45,040 bases of DNA from Methylobacter sp. (GCA_023229605.1 JALNYY010000017.1:1-45040); one strand, 5' to 3'; positions 24,874-34,031 are shown, counted from the first letter of the stretch. The notes: generated by a model not told the origin, from the letters alone. Numbers and translations: made by a program.

Positions 24874-27233
24874 ACCCAGTTATCAACCTCCGGCAGATCC
24901 GTACCGTGTTCGTAAGCGTAATTACGGCATTCGATCTGCATGTCGCGCATATTTTCTTTCACATGCGCACCGGCCACACGTAAAGTAGGAATGCGGTTGA
25001 TAACGTCGATCACCAGACTGAAACGGTCGATCTCGTTTTGGATCGCGAGTTCCAACGGCGTATTGATGCTGCCTTTTTCCTTGTAGCCGCGCACATGCAG
25101 GTTCTTGTGGTTGTTGCGGCGATAAGCCAGGCGATGGATCAGCCAGGGATAACCGTGAAAGTTGAAAATGATAGGTTTGTCCAGCGTGAACAGGCTGTCG
25201 AAATCCTTATCCGATAAACCGTGCGGGTGCTCTGCATCGGGCGTCAGTTTATAGAGGTCAACCACGTTGATGAAGCGAATCTTCAGTTCGGGAAAATTCT
25301 CGCGCAGCAACACCACTGCGGCCAACGCTTCCTTGGTAGGGATGTCGCCGGCGCTGGCAATCACCAGATCAGGCTCCACGCCTTGATCGTTGCTCGCCCA
25401 GTCCCAGATGCCGATACCCTTGGTGCAATGCTTGATCGCTGCATCCATGTCCAAAAACTGCAGATGCTTCTGCTTGTCGCAGACGATTACATTGATGTAA
25501 TTGGTGCTCTTCAGGCAATGGTCGGCAACCGTCAGCAGGCAGTTCACGTCGGGCGGCAGGTAGATGCGCGTCACCTCCGGGCTTTTGTTGACCACCACAT
25601 CGAGGAAACCCGGATCCTGATGGGTAAAGCCGTTATGATCCTGCCGCCAAACGGTGGAGGTGATTAAGAGGTTCAGCGATGACACCGGCGCGCGCCAAGC
25701 GACTTCCTTGGACATGGCCAGCCATTTGGCGTGCTGGTTGAACATCGAATCGATCACATGCACAAAGGCTTCGTAGGTGGAGAAAAAACCGTGGCGGCCG
25801 GTCAGCAGATAACCTTCCAGCCAGCCTTCCAGCGTGTGTTCGGACAGCATTTCCATGACCCTGCCGTCCGGCGACAGTTCGCCGCCGCCCGCATCTTCGG
25901 GCAGGTAGTCGGCCAGCCAGGTCTTTTTGCTGGCTTCATAGATGTCGTCCAGCTTGTTCGAGCTGTTTTCATCGGGTCCGAACACGCGGAAATTGTTCAT
26001 ATTCAGGCTCATGATGTCGCGCAGGAACTTGCCCAGCGGACGCGTGTTTTCGGCGCTGGTGGTCCCGGGCTTGGTCACCGTAGCGGCATAATCCCGGCAA
26101 TCGGGCATATGCAGGGCTTTGCGCAACAGGCCGCCGTTGGCATGGAGGTTGGCGCTCATGCGCAATGCTCCCTTGGGCGCCAGCGCTTTGAGTTCGGGCA
26201 TCAAGCGCCCGTCCCGGTCGAACAATTGTTCCGGCTTGTAGCTGCGCAGCCAGTCTTCCAATTGCTTGAAATGCTCCGGGGTATCGCGCACGTTGCCCAA
26301 AGGCACCTGGTGGGCGCGCCAGAAGCCTTCTACTTTCTTGCCGTCTACCTCTTTCGGCCCGGTCCAACCCTTGGGCGAGCGCAACACGATCATCGGCCAG
26401 CGCGGACGAACCGGTTTGCCGCTGCTGCGCGCTTCCTGTTGGATGCGACGGATTTCCAATACGCATTGCTCCATCGTAGCGGCCATGGCCTGATGCATCG
26501 CATCCGGGTCGCTACCCTCGACGAAATAAGGCGTCCAGCCGTAGCCCTTGAACAGATTTTCCAGTTCATCGTGCGGGATGCGCGACAGGATAGTCGGATT
26601 GTTGATCTTGTAGCCATTAAGATGCAGGATCGGCAGCACCGCGCCATCGCGGATCGGGTTCAGGAATTTGTTGGAATGCCAGGAGGTTGCCAGCGGCGCG
26701 GTTTCGGCTTCGCCGTCGCCGACCATGACCGCTACCAGCAAATCAGGGTTATCGTAAGCCGCGCCGAACGCATGGGAAATGCTGTAGCCGAGTTCGCCGC
26801 CTTCATGGATCGAGCCCGGCGTTTCCGGCGTACAATGGCTGCCGATGCCGCCCGGAAAGGAGAACTCTTTGAAGAACTGGCGCATGCCGTGTTCGTCCTC
26901 ACTCTTATTCGGGTAAATTTCGCTGTAAGCGCCTTCCAGGTACACAGGACCTAACACGCCCGGCGCGCCATGCCCAGGACCGGCCATGAAAATAGCGTTA
27001 AGCTCGTACTTGTTGATCAGCCGATTTATATGGATATAAGTGAAAGATAGTCCGGGGCTTGATCCCCAGTGCCCCAGCAAACGGCTCTTCACATGCTCCA
27101 TCTTGAGCGGTTCACGCAGTAGCGGATTGTCCCGCAGATAAATCATGCCCGCCGCAAGGTAGTTGCAGGCTCGCCAATAGGCGTCAATCTTGCTGATTTC
27201 TTCTTGGGGCAGTTTGGGCTGTTGGGTGGTCAT
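24861..27233 (-). CDS. xfp: xylulose-5-phosphate/fructose-6-phosphate phosphoketolase
   Basis: A 790-residue thiamine-diphosphate enzyme of normal length. Features include GHWGSSPGLSFTYIHINRLI, GPGHGAPG, the GDGEAETAP thiamine-binding motif, VEGFWRAHQVPL, and DHNGFTHQDPGF in the pyrimidine-binding domain. It splits xylulose-5-P or fructose-6-P with phosphate into acetyl phosphate and a shorter sugar phosphate. It leads the xfp-ackA operon. In methanotrophs this bypass is thought to send sugar phosphates from the RuMP cycle towards acetyl units. Specificity for xylulose or fructose phosphate cannot be read here. Confidence 0.96.
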   Translation of the reverse strand: MTTQQPKLPQEEISKIDAYWRACNYLAAGMIYLRDNPLLREPLKMEHVKSRLLGHWGSSPGLSFTYIHINRLINKYELNAIFMAGPGHGAPGVLGPVYLEGAYSEIYPNKSEDEHGMRQFFKEFSFPGGIGSHCTPETPGSIHEGGELGYSISHAFGAAYDNPDLLVAVMVGDGEAETAPLATSWHSNKFLNPIRDGAVLPILHLNGYKINNPTILSRIPHDELENLFKGYGWTPYFVEGSDPDAMHQAMAATMEQCVLEIRRIQQEARSSGKPVRPRWPMIVLRSPKGWTGPKEVDGKKVEGFWRAHQVPLGNVRDTPEHFKQLEDWLRSYKPEQLFDRDGRLMPELKALAPKGALRMSANLHANGGLLRKALHMPDCRDYAATVTKPGTTSAENTRPLGKFLRDIMSLNMNNFRVFGPDENSSNKLDDIYEASKKTWLADYLPEDAGGGELSPDGRVMEMLSEHTLEGWLEGYLLTGRHGFFSTYEAFVHVIDSMFNQHAKWLAMSKEVAWRAPVSSLNLLITSTVWRQDHNGFTHQDPGFLDVVVNKSPEVTRIYLPPDVNCLLTVADHCLKSTNYINVIVCDKQKHLQFLDMDAAIKHCTKGIGIWDWASNDQGVEPDLVIASAGDIPTKEALAAVVLLRENFPELKIRFINVVDLYKLTPDAEHPHGLSDKDFDSLFTLDKPIIFNFHGYPWLIHRLAYRRNNHKNLHVRGYKEKGSINTPLELAIQNEIDRFSLVIDVINRIPTLRVAGAHVKENMRDMQIECRNYAYEHGTDLPEVDNWVWPY

Positions 27234-27637
27234 GGTTTAATCCGGGTTTGGTTTCATAGGGGACAGTTGAGTTTAGGTATTAAACCGTCTCATTGTGACG
27301 CCTGTATGACAGGCCGGCTAACAATAAAAGCAATCGTATTTAAAGACCAAGTACAGTGTGGCTTCCCTTTTTCCGGTTTCGAGAAAAATAGAAAACGGAA
27401 AAGCCATTTGCTTACCCCGCCCTCAAACCATTCGCAGTAAACGACAGTTTCATAACATATACGAGGTGTCTTTTTTTCTTATCTTTCTTGGAAAGTTCCC
27501 TAAAAGCCCTGGCCATTATCCATAGGTATACTTTCCAACGTTAATTTAGCATCAATGTTTACCGGCTTTTGAATAATTTCCTCCAAAAAAGCAACAAGTG
27601 TTGACTCGCCAAATGATAATCATTACTATTTACACCC
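27234..27637. promoter_or_regulatory. divergent promoter region between xfp and hemP
   Basis: About 400 bp without a gene. It contains the Fur box at 27611-27629 near hemP. I see no other named element; the xfp promoter must lie near its left end. Confidence 0.6.
27611..27629. promoter_or_regulatory. Fur box
   Basis: aaatgataatcattactat matches the 19-bp Fur consensus GATAATGATAATCATTATC at most positions, including the central tgataatcatta. It lies 9 bp before the hemP start, so Fur-iron would block transcription of hemP and perhaps the following TonB genes. Confidence 0.8.
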
Positions 27638-27835
27638 ATGAACAAACAACCTCCCTCTTCTCTTGAATCTTTAGATTTAACGCTTTCTACAAAGCAGGCC
27701 ACAACGCCGGCTTTGCGGCAGCGATTACACAGCACGGAGCTGTTTGGTGCGGGACGCGAAGTTGTCATCGAACATGCCGGCGAAGAATACCGGTTACGCT
27801 TAACACGTCAGGGAAAATTAATCCTGACCAAATAA
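27638..27835 (+). CDS. hemP: hemin uptake protein HemP
   Basis: A 65-residue protein. The C-terminal half, LFGAGREVVIEHAGEEYRLRLTRQGKLILTK, is the HemP signature in two pieces: LFGAGREVVIEHAGEEYRL and RLTRQGKLILTK. HemP proteins head haem or iron uptake operons and in some bacteria are needed for haem use as regulators; the mechanism is not settled. A Fur box lies immediately upstream, and the TonB system follows, after a gap with a large inverted repeat. Confidence 0.9.
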   Translation: MNKQPPSSLESLDLTLSTKQATTPALRQRLHSTELFGAGREVVIEHAGEEYRLRLTRQGKLILTK

Positions 27836-27855
27836 TTTCTCTTTTAACATAGTTA

Positions 27856-27949
27856 TTGCACTTTATTGTCGGCAGGTTATTTTCCTCCTACCACCGGCCT
27901 CTCTCCTGATCATGATATGGGGAATAAACATGCCGACAATAAAGTGCAA
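27856..27949. repeat. 19-bp perfect inverted repeat with 56-bp spacer
   Basis: Arms ttgcactttattgtcggca (27856-27874) and its exact complement (27931-27949), with weaker pairing just inside (gttatttt/ttattcc). There is no U-run after it. It may be a long hairpin that attenuates reading from hemP into the TonB genes, a small RNA, or ends of a tiny mobile element. Confidence 0.7.
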
Positions 27950-27964
27950 GGAATGTAAGTAAGA

Positions 27965-28005
27965 GCAGCCAGCCATCCGACACTCAGCCGTCGGTAGCCA
28001 GCCAA
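27965..28005 (+). repeat. two-part repeat, copy 1 (ahead of the tonB genes)
   Basis: cagccagccatc followed 30 bp later by agccagccaat. The same pair in the same order lies ahead of the siderophore receptor gene (30326-30363) with 27-bp spacing. Confidence 0.5.
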
Positions 28006-28089
28006 TGTCAAAGACGCACCCGCGTTTAAACGCTGCATATTGCAGCTTCGGCAGACTTTATCCTGCCTAACATTTGGATGGTGAACTCA

Positions 28090-28335
28090 ATGAATTCAAA
28101 TAAACGACACAAGAAAATAGGACTGTCCGGCCACGGCGATTGCCGCGTGGTGTTTTGCCCGGATTGCGGCACGCTGGAGATACATTTTGGCGCATCAACG
28201 ATACGCACCAATTCTGAATCGTTACACGTACTTAGTTCGGTCTTGAACCACGCCAAAGTACAGCTTGCCCAGATGCAAAACGCATCACCGGCAATCGACA
28301 ATACTCAACAAATAAGGAGCGGCCGTGTTCACTAA
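28090..28335 (+). CDS. small CxxC protein in the TonB operon
   Basis: An 81-residue protein with CRVVFCPDCGTLEIHFG, a single zinc-ribbon-like knuckle, and a helical C-terminal half (LHVLSSVLNHAKVQLAQM). I do not recognise a named family, but its place between hemP and tonB suggests a role in the iron system. ATG 28090 is preferred over ATG 28078 because TGGTGA sits before it. The frame ends inside the tonB start (11-base overlap with GTG 28325), which suggests coupling. Confidence 0.55.
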   Translation: MNSNKRHKKIGLSGHGDCRVVFCPDCGTLEIHFGASTIRTNSESLHVLSSVLNHAKVQLAQMQNASPAIDNTQQIRSGRVH

Positions 28336-29080
28336 AATGATCCTCCCAATAACCGCCTTCTATTTCCTGGAAAACCGCCCTGCCCCTATGTTGGGGAATA
28401 TCGGCCACGGTAGACCTACGCGTATCAATGACCGCCCATGGCTTGCTTTGGGCCTGGTGCTGGGCGCGCATCTGGCGGTATTTGCGGCATTGCTGCCGCA
28501 ATCGCAGTCCTTGCCGCTTGAGTCTATCCCCGAACCCATCATGGTTAGTTTGCTGAGCGCGTCGCAAAAGCCGGCGTTACCACCTGCAACGCCGGTAGAA
28601 AAGATGCAAAACCCCGTCAAAAAGCCGATCAAGACACCGGCCATAAAGCAAGCGAGTCTGCCGGTTACCCCGCCTGTAGAACTGGCATCCATGCCGGCAA
28701 CCCCGACAAGCTCTCCTGTCGCCGAACCGGAGACGAAACCAACGAACAACAAGCCCGTCCTGAACGCAGTCGAAGGGGCCGCCGACACACAGGCATATCA
28801 GTCGCCAAGCTTCAACGCCGCTTATTTAAATAACCCTGCACCTAACTATCCATCAGTGTCACGGCGACTGGGCGAACAAGGCTTGGTATTGCTCCGCGTA
28901 CAGGTAGCGGCTGACGGCGCAGCCGACTCCGTAGAGCTGCAAACCGGCAGCGGCTCGGCCCACCTCGATCAGGCCGCACTGGAAGCCGTCAAAAAATGGC
29001 AATTTGTTCCAGCCAAACGCGGCGAACAACCGGTTGCCGCATCGGTCGTTGTACCGGTCAGATTTTCAATAGAAGGATAA
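28325..29080 (+). CDS. tonB: energy transducer TonB
   Basis: A 251-residue TonB. One N-terminal membrane anchor (WLALGLVLGAHLAVFAALL) is followed by a Pro/Lys-rich periplasmic linker and the C-terminal domain (from about 165, NPAPNYPSVSRRLGEQGLVLLR ... KKWQFVPAKR), cited here in the blocks NYPSVSRRLGEQG and KKWQFVPA. It passes proton-motive energy from ExbBD to outer-membrane receptors. The start is GTG 28325, with AAGGAG about 8 nt before it; the ATG four codons later is too far from that site. exbB follows after 7 bases. Confidence 0.93.
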   Translation: MFTKMILPITAFYFLENRPAPMLGNIGHGRPTRINDRPWLALGLVLGAHLAVFAALLPQSQSLPLESIPEPIMVSLLSASQKPALPPATPVEKMQNPVKKPIKTPAIKQASLPVTPPVELASMPATPTSSPVAEPETKPTNNKPVLNAVEGAADTQAYQSPSFNAAYLNNPAPNYPSVSRRLGEQGLVLLRVQVAADGAADSVELQTGSGSAHLDQAALEAVKKWQFVPAKRGEQPVAASVVVPVRFSIEG

Positions 29081-29087
29081 AATCATC

Positions 29088-29855
29088 ATGCAAGCATATC
29101 TATTAGACAACCTGAAATTCATCAGCCAGGGCGGAGCGGTATCCATTACCGTAGCTGCGGGTCTGTTAGCCATGTCCATCGGCAGTTGGACTTTAATGGT
29201 TATAAAAGCGGTACAGGCGCGACGGATAAAAAGCAGCAGCGCGACTTTTTTAACGCGATTTTGGCAAGCCTCGTCGGCAACCCCATCATCAACAGCAAGC
29301 GTCATCAGCGAGGTTTTGACAAAAGCGCAAAACCCGTTTGCGCGTCTTGCCATGCAAGGTATCAGCGCTGCCGATCATCACAAGCGTTACACAGCGCAGC
29401 TTGTAACGGCATCCGCCAGAGATGACGGAAGTACCGCATTGCCACCACTAAAGGGTGGTCTATGGACAGATCATTTGCGGCATGATGAATTCATTGCCCA
29501 AGCGCTACGCCGCGTCATCGGCCAGGAAGCCATGCAGCTGGAAACCGGTCTCACTTTATTAGCGTCGGTAGGCAGCATCGCTCCTTTTATCGGATTATTC
29601 GGCACCGTCTGGGGAATCTATCATGCGCTCGGCGCCATCGCCGTCGGAGGCCAGGCCACTGTGGATAAAGTGGCGGGACCTGTCGGCGAAGCGTTGATAA
29701 TGACCGCATTCGGTCTGGCGGTAGCGATCCCCGCAGTACTCGCCTATAACGCCCTGGTGCGCGATAACCGCCTGTTAATGGGCCAAATGGAAACGTTCGC
29801 CCACGACCTGCATACGTATCTGACCACGGGTGTACCGCTGGCGGATTTATCATGA
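29088..29855 (+). CDS. exbB: ExbB proton channel component
   Basis: A 255-residue MotA/TolQ/ExbB-family protein. It has one N-terminal membrane segment, a cytoplasmic loop, and two C-terminal segments within LLASVGSIAPFIGLFGTVWG and GEALIMTAFGLAVAIPAVLAYN, the conserved pore region. It builds the pentameric channel around ExbD that energises TonB. It overlaps exbD by four bases (ATGA), as expected for a fixed stoichiometry. TolQ identity is unlikely because of the adjacent tonB. Confidence 0.93.
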   Translation: MQAYLLDNLKFISQGGAVSITVAAGLLAMSIGSWTLMVIKAVQARRIKSSSATFLTRFWQASSATPSSTASVISEVLTKAQNPFARLAMQGISAADHHKRYTAQLVTASARDDGSTALPPLKGGLWTDHLRHDEFIAQALRRVIGQEAMQLETGLTLLASVGSIAPFIGLFGTVWGIYHALGAIAVGGQATVDKVAGPVGEALIMTAFGLAVAIPAVLAYNALVRDNRLLMGQMETFAHDLHTYLTTGVPLADLS

Positions 29856-30283
29856 TGAGTTCTTCAGGCGGTTTCGGCGGCGATAACCATCATACCCAGC
29901 CTATGGCGGAAATCAACACGACGCCGATGGTCGACGTGATGCTGGTATTGCTGGTTATTTTCATCATTACCGCGCCGCTGCTCACCCACTCAATCAAAAT
30001 CGTCCTGCCGCAAGCCGGCAGCCAGGCCAACCAGGAAAAGCCCGACGCCATCACCCTGTCGATTAATGCGGAAGGCAGGCTGTTTTGGAACGATGCGCCA
30101 TTTGAGGAGGCGGAACTTGCCTCCCGACTGGCGACGGAGGCGCAAAAAAAGCCCCAGCCCGAATTGCATTTACGCGCCGACAAAAAAACAAACTATCAGC
30201 AATTAGCAATGCTTATGTCCGCGGCGCAAATCGCAGGGATAGAAAAACTCGGATTTGTGACCGAACCGGATTCAAAAAAATAG
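29852..30283 (+). CDS. exbD: ExbD
   Basis: A 143-residue ExbD/TolR protein. MAEINTTPMVDVMLVLLVIF contains the membrane segment with the essential Asp. The periplasmic C-terminal domain includes LHLRADKKTNYQQLAMLM. It forms the proton-conducting core of the ExbBD complex. It starts within the exbB stop and is the last gene before the receptor gene, with a 108-bp gap carrying the two-part repeat. Confidence 0.94.
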   Translation: MMSSSGGFGGDNHHTQPMAEINTTPMVDVMLVLLVIFIITAPLLTHSIKIVLPQAGSQANQEKPDAITLSINAEGRLFWNDAPFEEAELASRLATEAQKKPQPELHLRADKKTNYQQLAMLMSAAQIAGIEKLGFVTEPDSKK

Positions 30284-30325
30284 CAAACCCGGTATTTACG
30301 CTGGAGGGCGCAAACACCAACTATT

Positions 30326-30363
30326 CAGCCAGCCATCGCCTCTTGTGTGACCAGCCAGCCAAT
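30326..30363 (+). repeat. two-part repeat, copy 2 (ahead of the receptor gene)
   Basis: cagccagccatc and agccagccaat recur here as at 27965-28005, so the leaders of the tonB block and of the receptor gene share an element. Confidence 0.5.
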
Positions 30364-30391
30364 AACAAGCTACACATAACAGGCGAAATAT

Positions 30392-32533
30392 ATGAAAAAT
30401 CACAAAAATAGGCCGCTAATGCTGGCTATTGCCGCATTATTGAACGCGCCGCATAGCGAGGGCGCGGAAATCGCCCAGCCAATGCTTCCGGAAGTTAAGG
30501 TGAAGGTTGCTGCGGAAAAAGAACCCGCCTACAAGGCGGATACATCCAGCACGGGGCTTAAATTTGAGGCCGCCATCCGCGACATTCCCCAATCCGTCAG
30601 CGTAGTGAAAGAGGAGTTGGTCAAATCACAGAACGCCTTCAACCTGCGCGATGCGCTCAAAAATGTCAGCGGGCTTACCATCGCCGCCGGAGAAGGCGGG
30701 CGCACCGGCGACTCGATCACCTTGCGAGGATTTTCAGCGAACTCCGACACTTATCTTGACGGTGCTAAAGAAAACGGCCAATACTCGCGCGACACTTTTT
30801 TCCTGGATCGCGTAGAAGTGCTGAAAGGGGCTTCTTCGGTACTGTTCGGGCGCGGTTCGACCGGCGGCGTCATCAATCCGATTGCCAAAAAACCGGTGAT
30901 GGGAAAATCATTCGCCAATGCCGACTTCACTTACGGCAGCTACGACTTCAAACGCACCACGCTGGATGCGGGAACAAAACTTAACGATAATGTGGCCGTG
31001 CGGCTCGACGCGCTGTATCAGGATGCAGATTCCTTCCGCGATTACAATTACACCAACCGCTGGGGAGTCGCGCCGTCGATAAAATTCGACATCACCAAGG
31101 ACACCGACCTGACTTTGCTTCTGCTGCACCAGGAAGAAGACAGCGTGTTCGACTATGGCGTGCCGATGATCGGCGGCAAGCCCGCAAACGTGCCCGTCAA
31201 TCAATTCTACGGTTTCAAGGACGATCTTCTGCAAACATACGACACTTCGGTTGCGACCGCGATATTCAATCACCGCTTTAACTCGGATTTTTCGGTGCGG
31301 AATACATCCCGGTACGGCAATTACGAACGCAACTACCGCACCTTGCTGTTTTCCGGAGCAGCCTCCGGCACCGGGACGGCTGCAACGATAGCGCGAACCC
31401 AGGCGCTGCGCTCAAGTCCGCAAGAAAATTATTACAACCAGACCGATTTCACGTTCAAGAAACCGCTGTTCGGTTTTAACAACACCCTGCTTTTCGGCGC
31501 GGAAGTCGGCTGGGAAGACTACACTTTCCGGTCCAAAAATTCGACCGGCGTCACTCCGGTTTCCATTTATAACCCGATAGGAACGCCTACCGTAGGTTTA
31601 GGACGCGCCAACGATTTTTCAGGGGTGCTGGCTACCGACAGGAACACCAAAACCAATACCGCCGCCGGTTACGTGCTCGATCAGTTTGAAATTACGCCCG
31701 AATGGAAGCTGCTTGCCGGAGGACGTTATGATGTCTTTCAGGCGAAACAGGAGGATTTTCTTGTCAACACCAATAATTTCGAACGCACCGATCACCAATG
31801 GAATCCGCGCGCCGGGCTGGTTTGGCAACCGAAAGATTGGCAGGCTTACTATTTCAGCTACGGCACTTCGTTCAATCCTTCCGCGGAAACTTTTACTCTC
31901 GCCGCCAATACCGCCAACCTGAAACCGGAGCAGAACCAGAATTTGGAAGTCGGGGCCAAACTGGATTTCTTTGACGGACGGCTCAGTGCGACCGGCGCGC
32001 TGTTCCGACTCGAAAAAACCAATGCGCGGACCACCGATCCTGCCGACCCGACCAAAAATATCCTGGCCGGTGAGCAGAAAACCGATGGTTTTGAATTAGG
32101 GCTGGCTGGAGATCTGCTGAAAAACTGGAGCCTTTCAGCAACCTACGCTTATCTCGATGCCGAAGTAACTAAATCGACTACCTTCGCAACCGGCACGGTA
32201 AGCGGGCTATCCAAATCGCTCCAAGGCATGAATTCCATCAATGTGCCGAAAAACAGCGGCGTGGTCTGGACCAGTTACAACATCAATCCGGAATGGGAAG
32301 TCGGCGGCGGGGTATTTATGTCGGGCTCGCGTTTCACCGATGCGGTCAATGAAGTGACGCTGCCCGGCTATGCCCGTCTCGATGCGACGGTGGCTTATCA
32401 CCAGAAACACTTCGATATCCAGGCAAATGCCTTCAACCTTCTGGACAAGACATATTACGAGTCCGGGCAGACCAACACGGCCCTGCCGGGGGTACCGCTT
32501 TCGGGACAGCTGACATTAAGGTTAAAATATTAA
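30392..32533 (+). CDS. TonB-dependent siderophore receptor (Fiu/FhuA-like)
   Basis: A 713-residue outer-membrane receptor with a cleavable signal peptide (to about residue 25). The plug domain carries RDIPQSVSVVKEEL, LRDALKNVSGL, LRGFSANSDTYLDG and VEVLKGASSVLFGRGSTGGVIN, the siderophore-receptor plug signature. The 22-strand barrel ends LSGQLTLRLKY, with the usual terminal aromatic. The ligand is probably a catechol or similar ferric siderophore, because a PiuC-type dioxygenase and a PepSY protein follow as in fiu/piuA loci. No siderophore synthesis gene is nearby, so it may take up foreign siderophores. Confidence 0.93.
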   Translation: MKNHKNRPLMLAIAALLNAPHSEGAEIAQPMLPEVKVKVAAEKEPAYKADTSSTGLKFEAAIRDIPQSVSVVKEELVKSQNAFNLRDALKNVSGLTIAAGEGGRTGDSITLRGFSANSDTYLDGAKENGQYSRDTFFLDRVEVLKGASSVLFGRGSTGGVINPIAKKPVMGKSFANADFTYGSYDFKRTTLDAGTKLNDNVAVRLDALYQDADSFRDYNYTNRWGVAPSIKFDITKDTDLTLLLLHQEEDSVFDYGVPMIGGKPANVPVNQFYGFKDDLLQTYDTSVATAIFNHRFNSDFSVRNTSRYGNYERNYRTLLFSGAASGTGTAATIARTQALRSSPQENYYNQTDFTFKKPLFGFNNTLLFGAEVGWEDYTFRSKNSTGVTPVSIYNPIGTPTVGLGRANDFSGVLATDRNTKTNTAAGYVLDQFEITPEWKLLAGGRYDVFQAKQEDFLVNTNNFERTDHQWNPRAGLVWQPKDWQAYYFSYGTSFNPSAETFTLAANTANLKPEQNQNLEVGAKLDFFDGRLSATGALFRLEKTNARTTDPADPTKNILAGEQKTDGFELGLAGDLLKNWSLSATYAYLDAEVTKSTTFATGTVSGLSKSLQGMNSINVPKNSGVVWTSYNINPEWEVGGGVFMSGSRFTDAVNEVTLPGYARLDATVAYHQKHFDIQANAFNLLDKTYYESGQTNTALPGVPLSGQLTLRLKY

Positions 32534-32578
32534 ACTTTCCGCGCCCGTCTGCCATCACACCATAAATAGAGGCTAACC

Positions 32579-33250
32579 ATGCTGCTTGCCATTGAAAACA
32601 TTCTGACCGCCGAAGAGCTTGCCGGTGCGCGTAACCTATTCGCAAAAGCGCGATTCGTCGATGGCCGGGTCACCGCAGGGGAACTGGCCGCGAAGGTAAA
32701 AAACAACCTGCAACTGGCCGCCGACGCTGCGGAAACGCAAGTGCTTACCGGCATCGTTCATGATGCGTTGCATTGCAATCCGCTGTTCGTTTCCGCCGCC
32801 TTGCCGAAGGTGGTCTGCCCGCCGCTGTTTAACCGCTATATTCCCGGCATGGATTTCGGTATCCATGTCGACAATGCCATCCGAGTCGGCGCAACTACCT
32901 TTCGCACCGACGTATCGGGAACGCTGTTTCTGTCCGAGCCGGAAGAATATGAAGGCGGGGAATTGATCATCGAGGACACTTACGGCGTGCAGGCTATTAA
33001 GCTGCCTGCAGGAAGTCTGGTGCTTTATCCGTCAAGCAGCCTGCATCGAGTGGAACCGATTACCGGCGGCCATCGCGATGTCGCGGTATTCTGGGTGCAG
33101 AGCATGATCCGCGACGTTGCCCAGCGCAGCCTGTTGTTCCAGCTTGATGCAGGCATCCAGAGCCTGCGCGCCCGAGCCCCGGAAAGCCCCGAGATTGTCC
33201 CGCTGGTCGCCACCTATCACAACCTGCTGCGTATGTGGGCAGACAGCTAA
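32579..33250 (+). CDS. piuC: PiuC/YbiX-type Fe(II)/2-oxoglutarate dioxygenase
   Basis: A 223-residue PKHD-type hydroxylase of normal length. FGIHVDNAI gives the HxD iron ligands; SSSLHRVEPITGGHRDVAVFW gives the distal His and the Arg that binds 2-oxoglutarate (read as SSSLHRVEP and GGHRDVAVFW). These genes follow Fiu/PiuA-type receptors in many bacteria, and the substrate is not established. It is 46 bp after the receptor gene and 21 bp before the PepSY gene, so the three are one transcription unit. Confidence 0.92.
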   Translation: MLLAIENILTAEELAGARNLFAKARFVDGRVTAGELAAKVKNNLQLAADAAETQVLTGIVHDALHCNPLFVSAALPKVVCPPLFNRYIPGMDFGIHVDNAIRVGATTFRTDVSGTLFLSEPEEYEGGELIIEDTYGVQAIKLPAGSLVLYPSSSLHRVEPITGGHRDVAVFWVQSMIRDVAQRSLLFQLDAGIQSLRARAPESPEIVPLVATYHNLLRMWADS

Positions 33251-33271
33251 CAACAAATGGAGATTAACATA

Positions 33272-33928
33272 ATGACGAACACACAAAACCCGGAGGCATT
33301 GATCCGGCAACCTAAACGTATGCCGTGGCTCAAATGGCTGCGCCGTATCCATGCCTGGGTCGGGCTGTGGGGCGCGGCGTTGGGTTTGCTGTTCGGTGTT
33401 AGCGGTTTTTTGCTTAATCACCGCATGGTAATGAAGATTCCGGCGGCGCAAATGGAACAATCGCAAGTCGAGCTGGTCTTACCGACTCCGCCTCCGGCCG
33501 ATGCAAAAGCCCTGGCAAAATGGCTGCAGGCCTACGCGGCAATCGGCCGGGAACCCAGCAAAATATCCACTGAACCCGCAAAAACCGTGACCTGGGCGGG
33601 CCAAAGCGTCCAACAGCCCGGCCAGTGGCGGGTGGATTTTCATACCCCGCAACATTCTCTTACCGCCGAATACTGGGTGGGAAACACTTATGTTTCGGTA
33701 AAACACCAGGATGCGAACGTCTTCGCATTCATCACCCGCTTGCATAAAGGGGTCGGCATGGGTACAGCCTGGGTACTGCTCGCCGATACGCTGGCCGGCG
33801 GATTGGTGTTTCTTTCGCTGACCGGCCTGTTGTTATGGACCAAACTGCACGGTTCACGCCTCGCCATGGCCGGATTGGGGCTGACCTCGCTTGGGCTGGC
33901 GGTATTTGTTGCGCTGGACTCACTGTAA
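33272..33928 (+). CDS. PepSY-associated membrane protein
   Basis: A 218-residue inner-membrane protein. It has an N-terminal membrane segment in RIHAWVGLWGAALGLLFGVSGFLLNHR (WVGLWGAALGLLFGVSGFLL), a periplasmic PepSY-like domain, and two C-terminal segments (around DTLAGGLVFLSLTGLLLWT and the last 25 residues). Such proteins accompany siderophore receptors and are suspected ferric-siderophore reductases, by analogy with FoxB/PiuB. The frame is open from ATG 33257, but GGAG at 33259-33262 positions the start at ATG 33272 (MTNTQNPEA). Confidence 0.85.
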   Translation: MTNTQNPEALIRQPKRMPWLKWLRRIHAWVGLWGAALGLLFGVSGFLLNHRMVMKIPAAQMEQSQVELVLPTPPPADAKALAKWLQAYAAIGREPSKISTEPAKTVTWAGQSVQQPGQWRVDFHTPQHSLTAEYWVGNTYVSVKHQDANVFAFITRLHKGVGMGTAWVLLADTLAGGLVFLSLTGLLLWTKLHGSRLAMAGLGLTSLGLAVFVALDSL

Positions 33929-34031
33929 ACACGAACGGCTGCATGCAGCGCTGCGGGATGCCGGAGCGTCACTGCCGTTAAGTTAACCCGTCATTAACCG
34001 ACAGGGCTGTAATAGCATCCATCGCCTCCGG

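Noticed and set aside
25731..26954. 407-codon open frame on the plus strand
   Set aside because: It lies wholly antisense to the well-supported phosphoketolase gene, has no domain pattern, and is explained by codon bias of the real gene.
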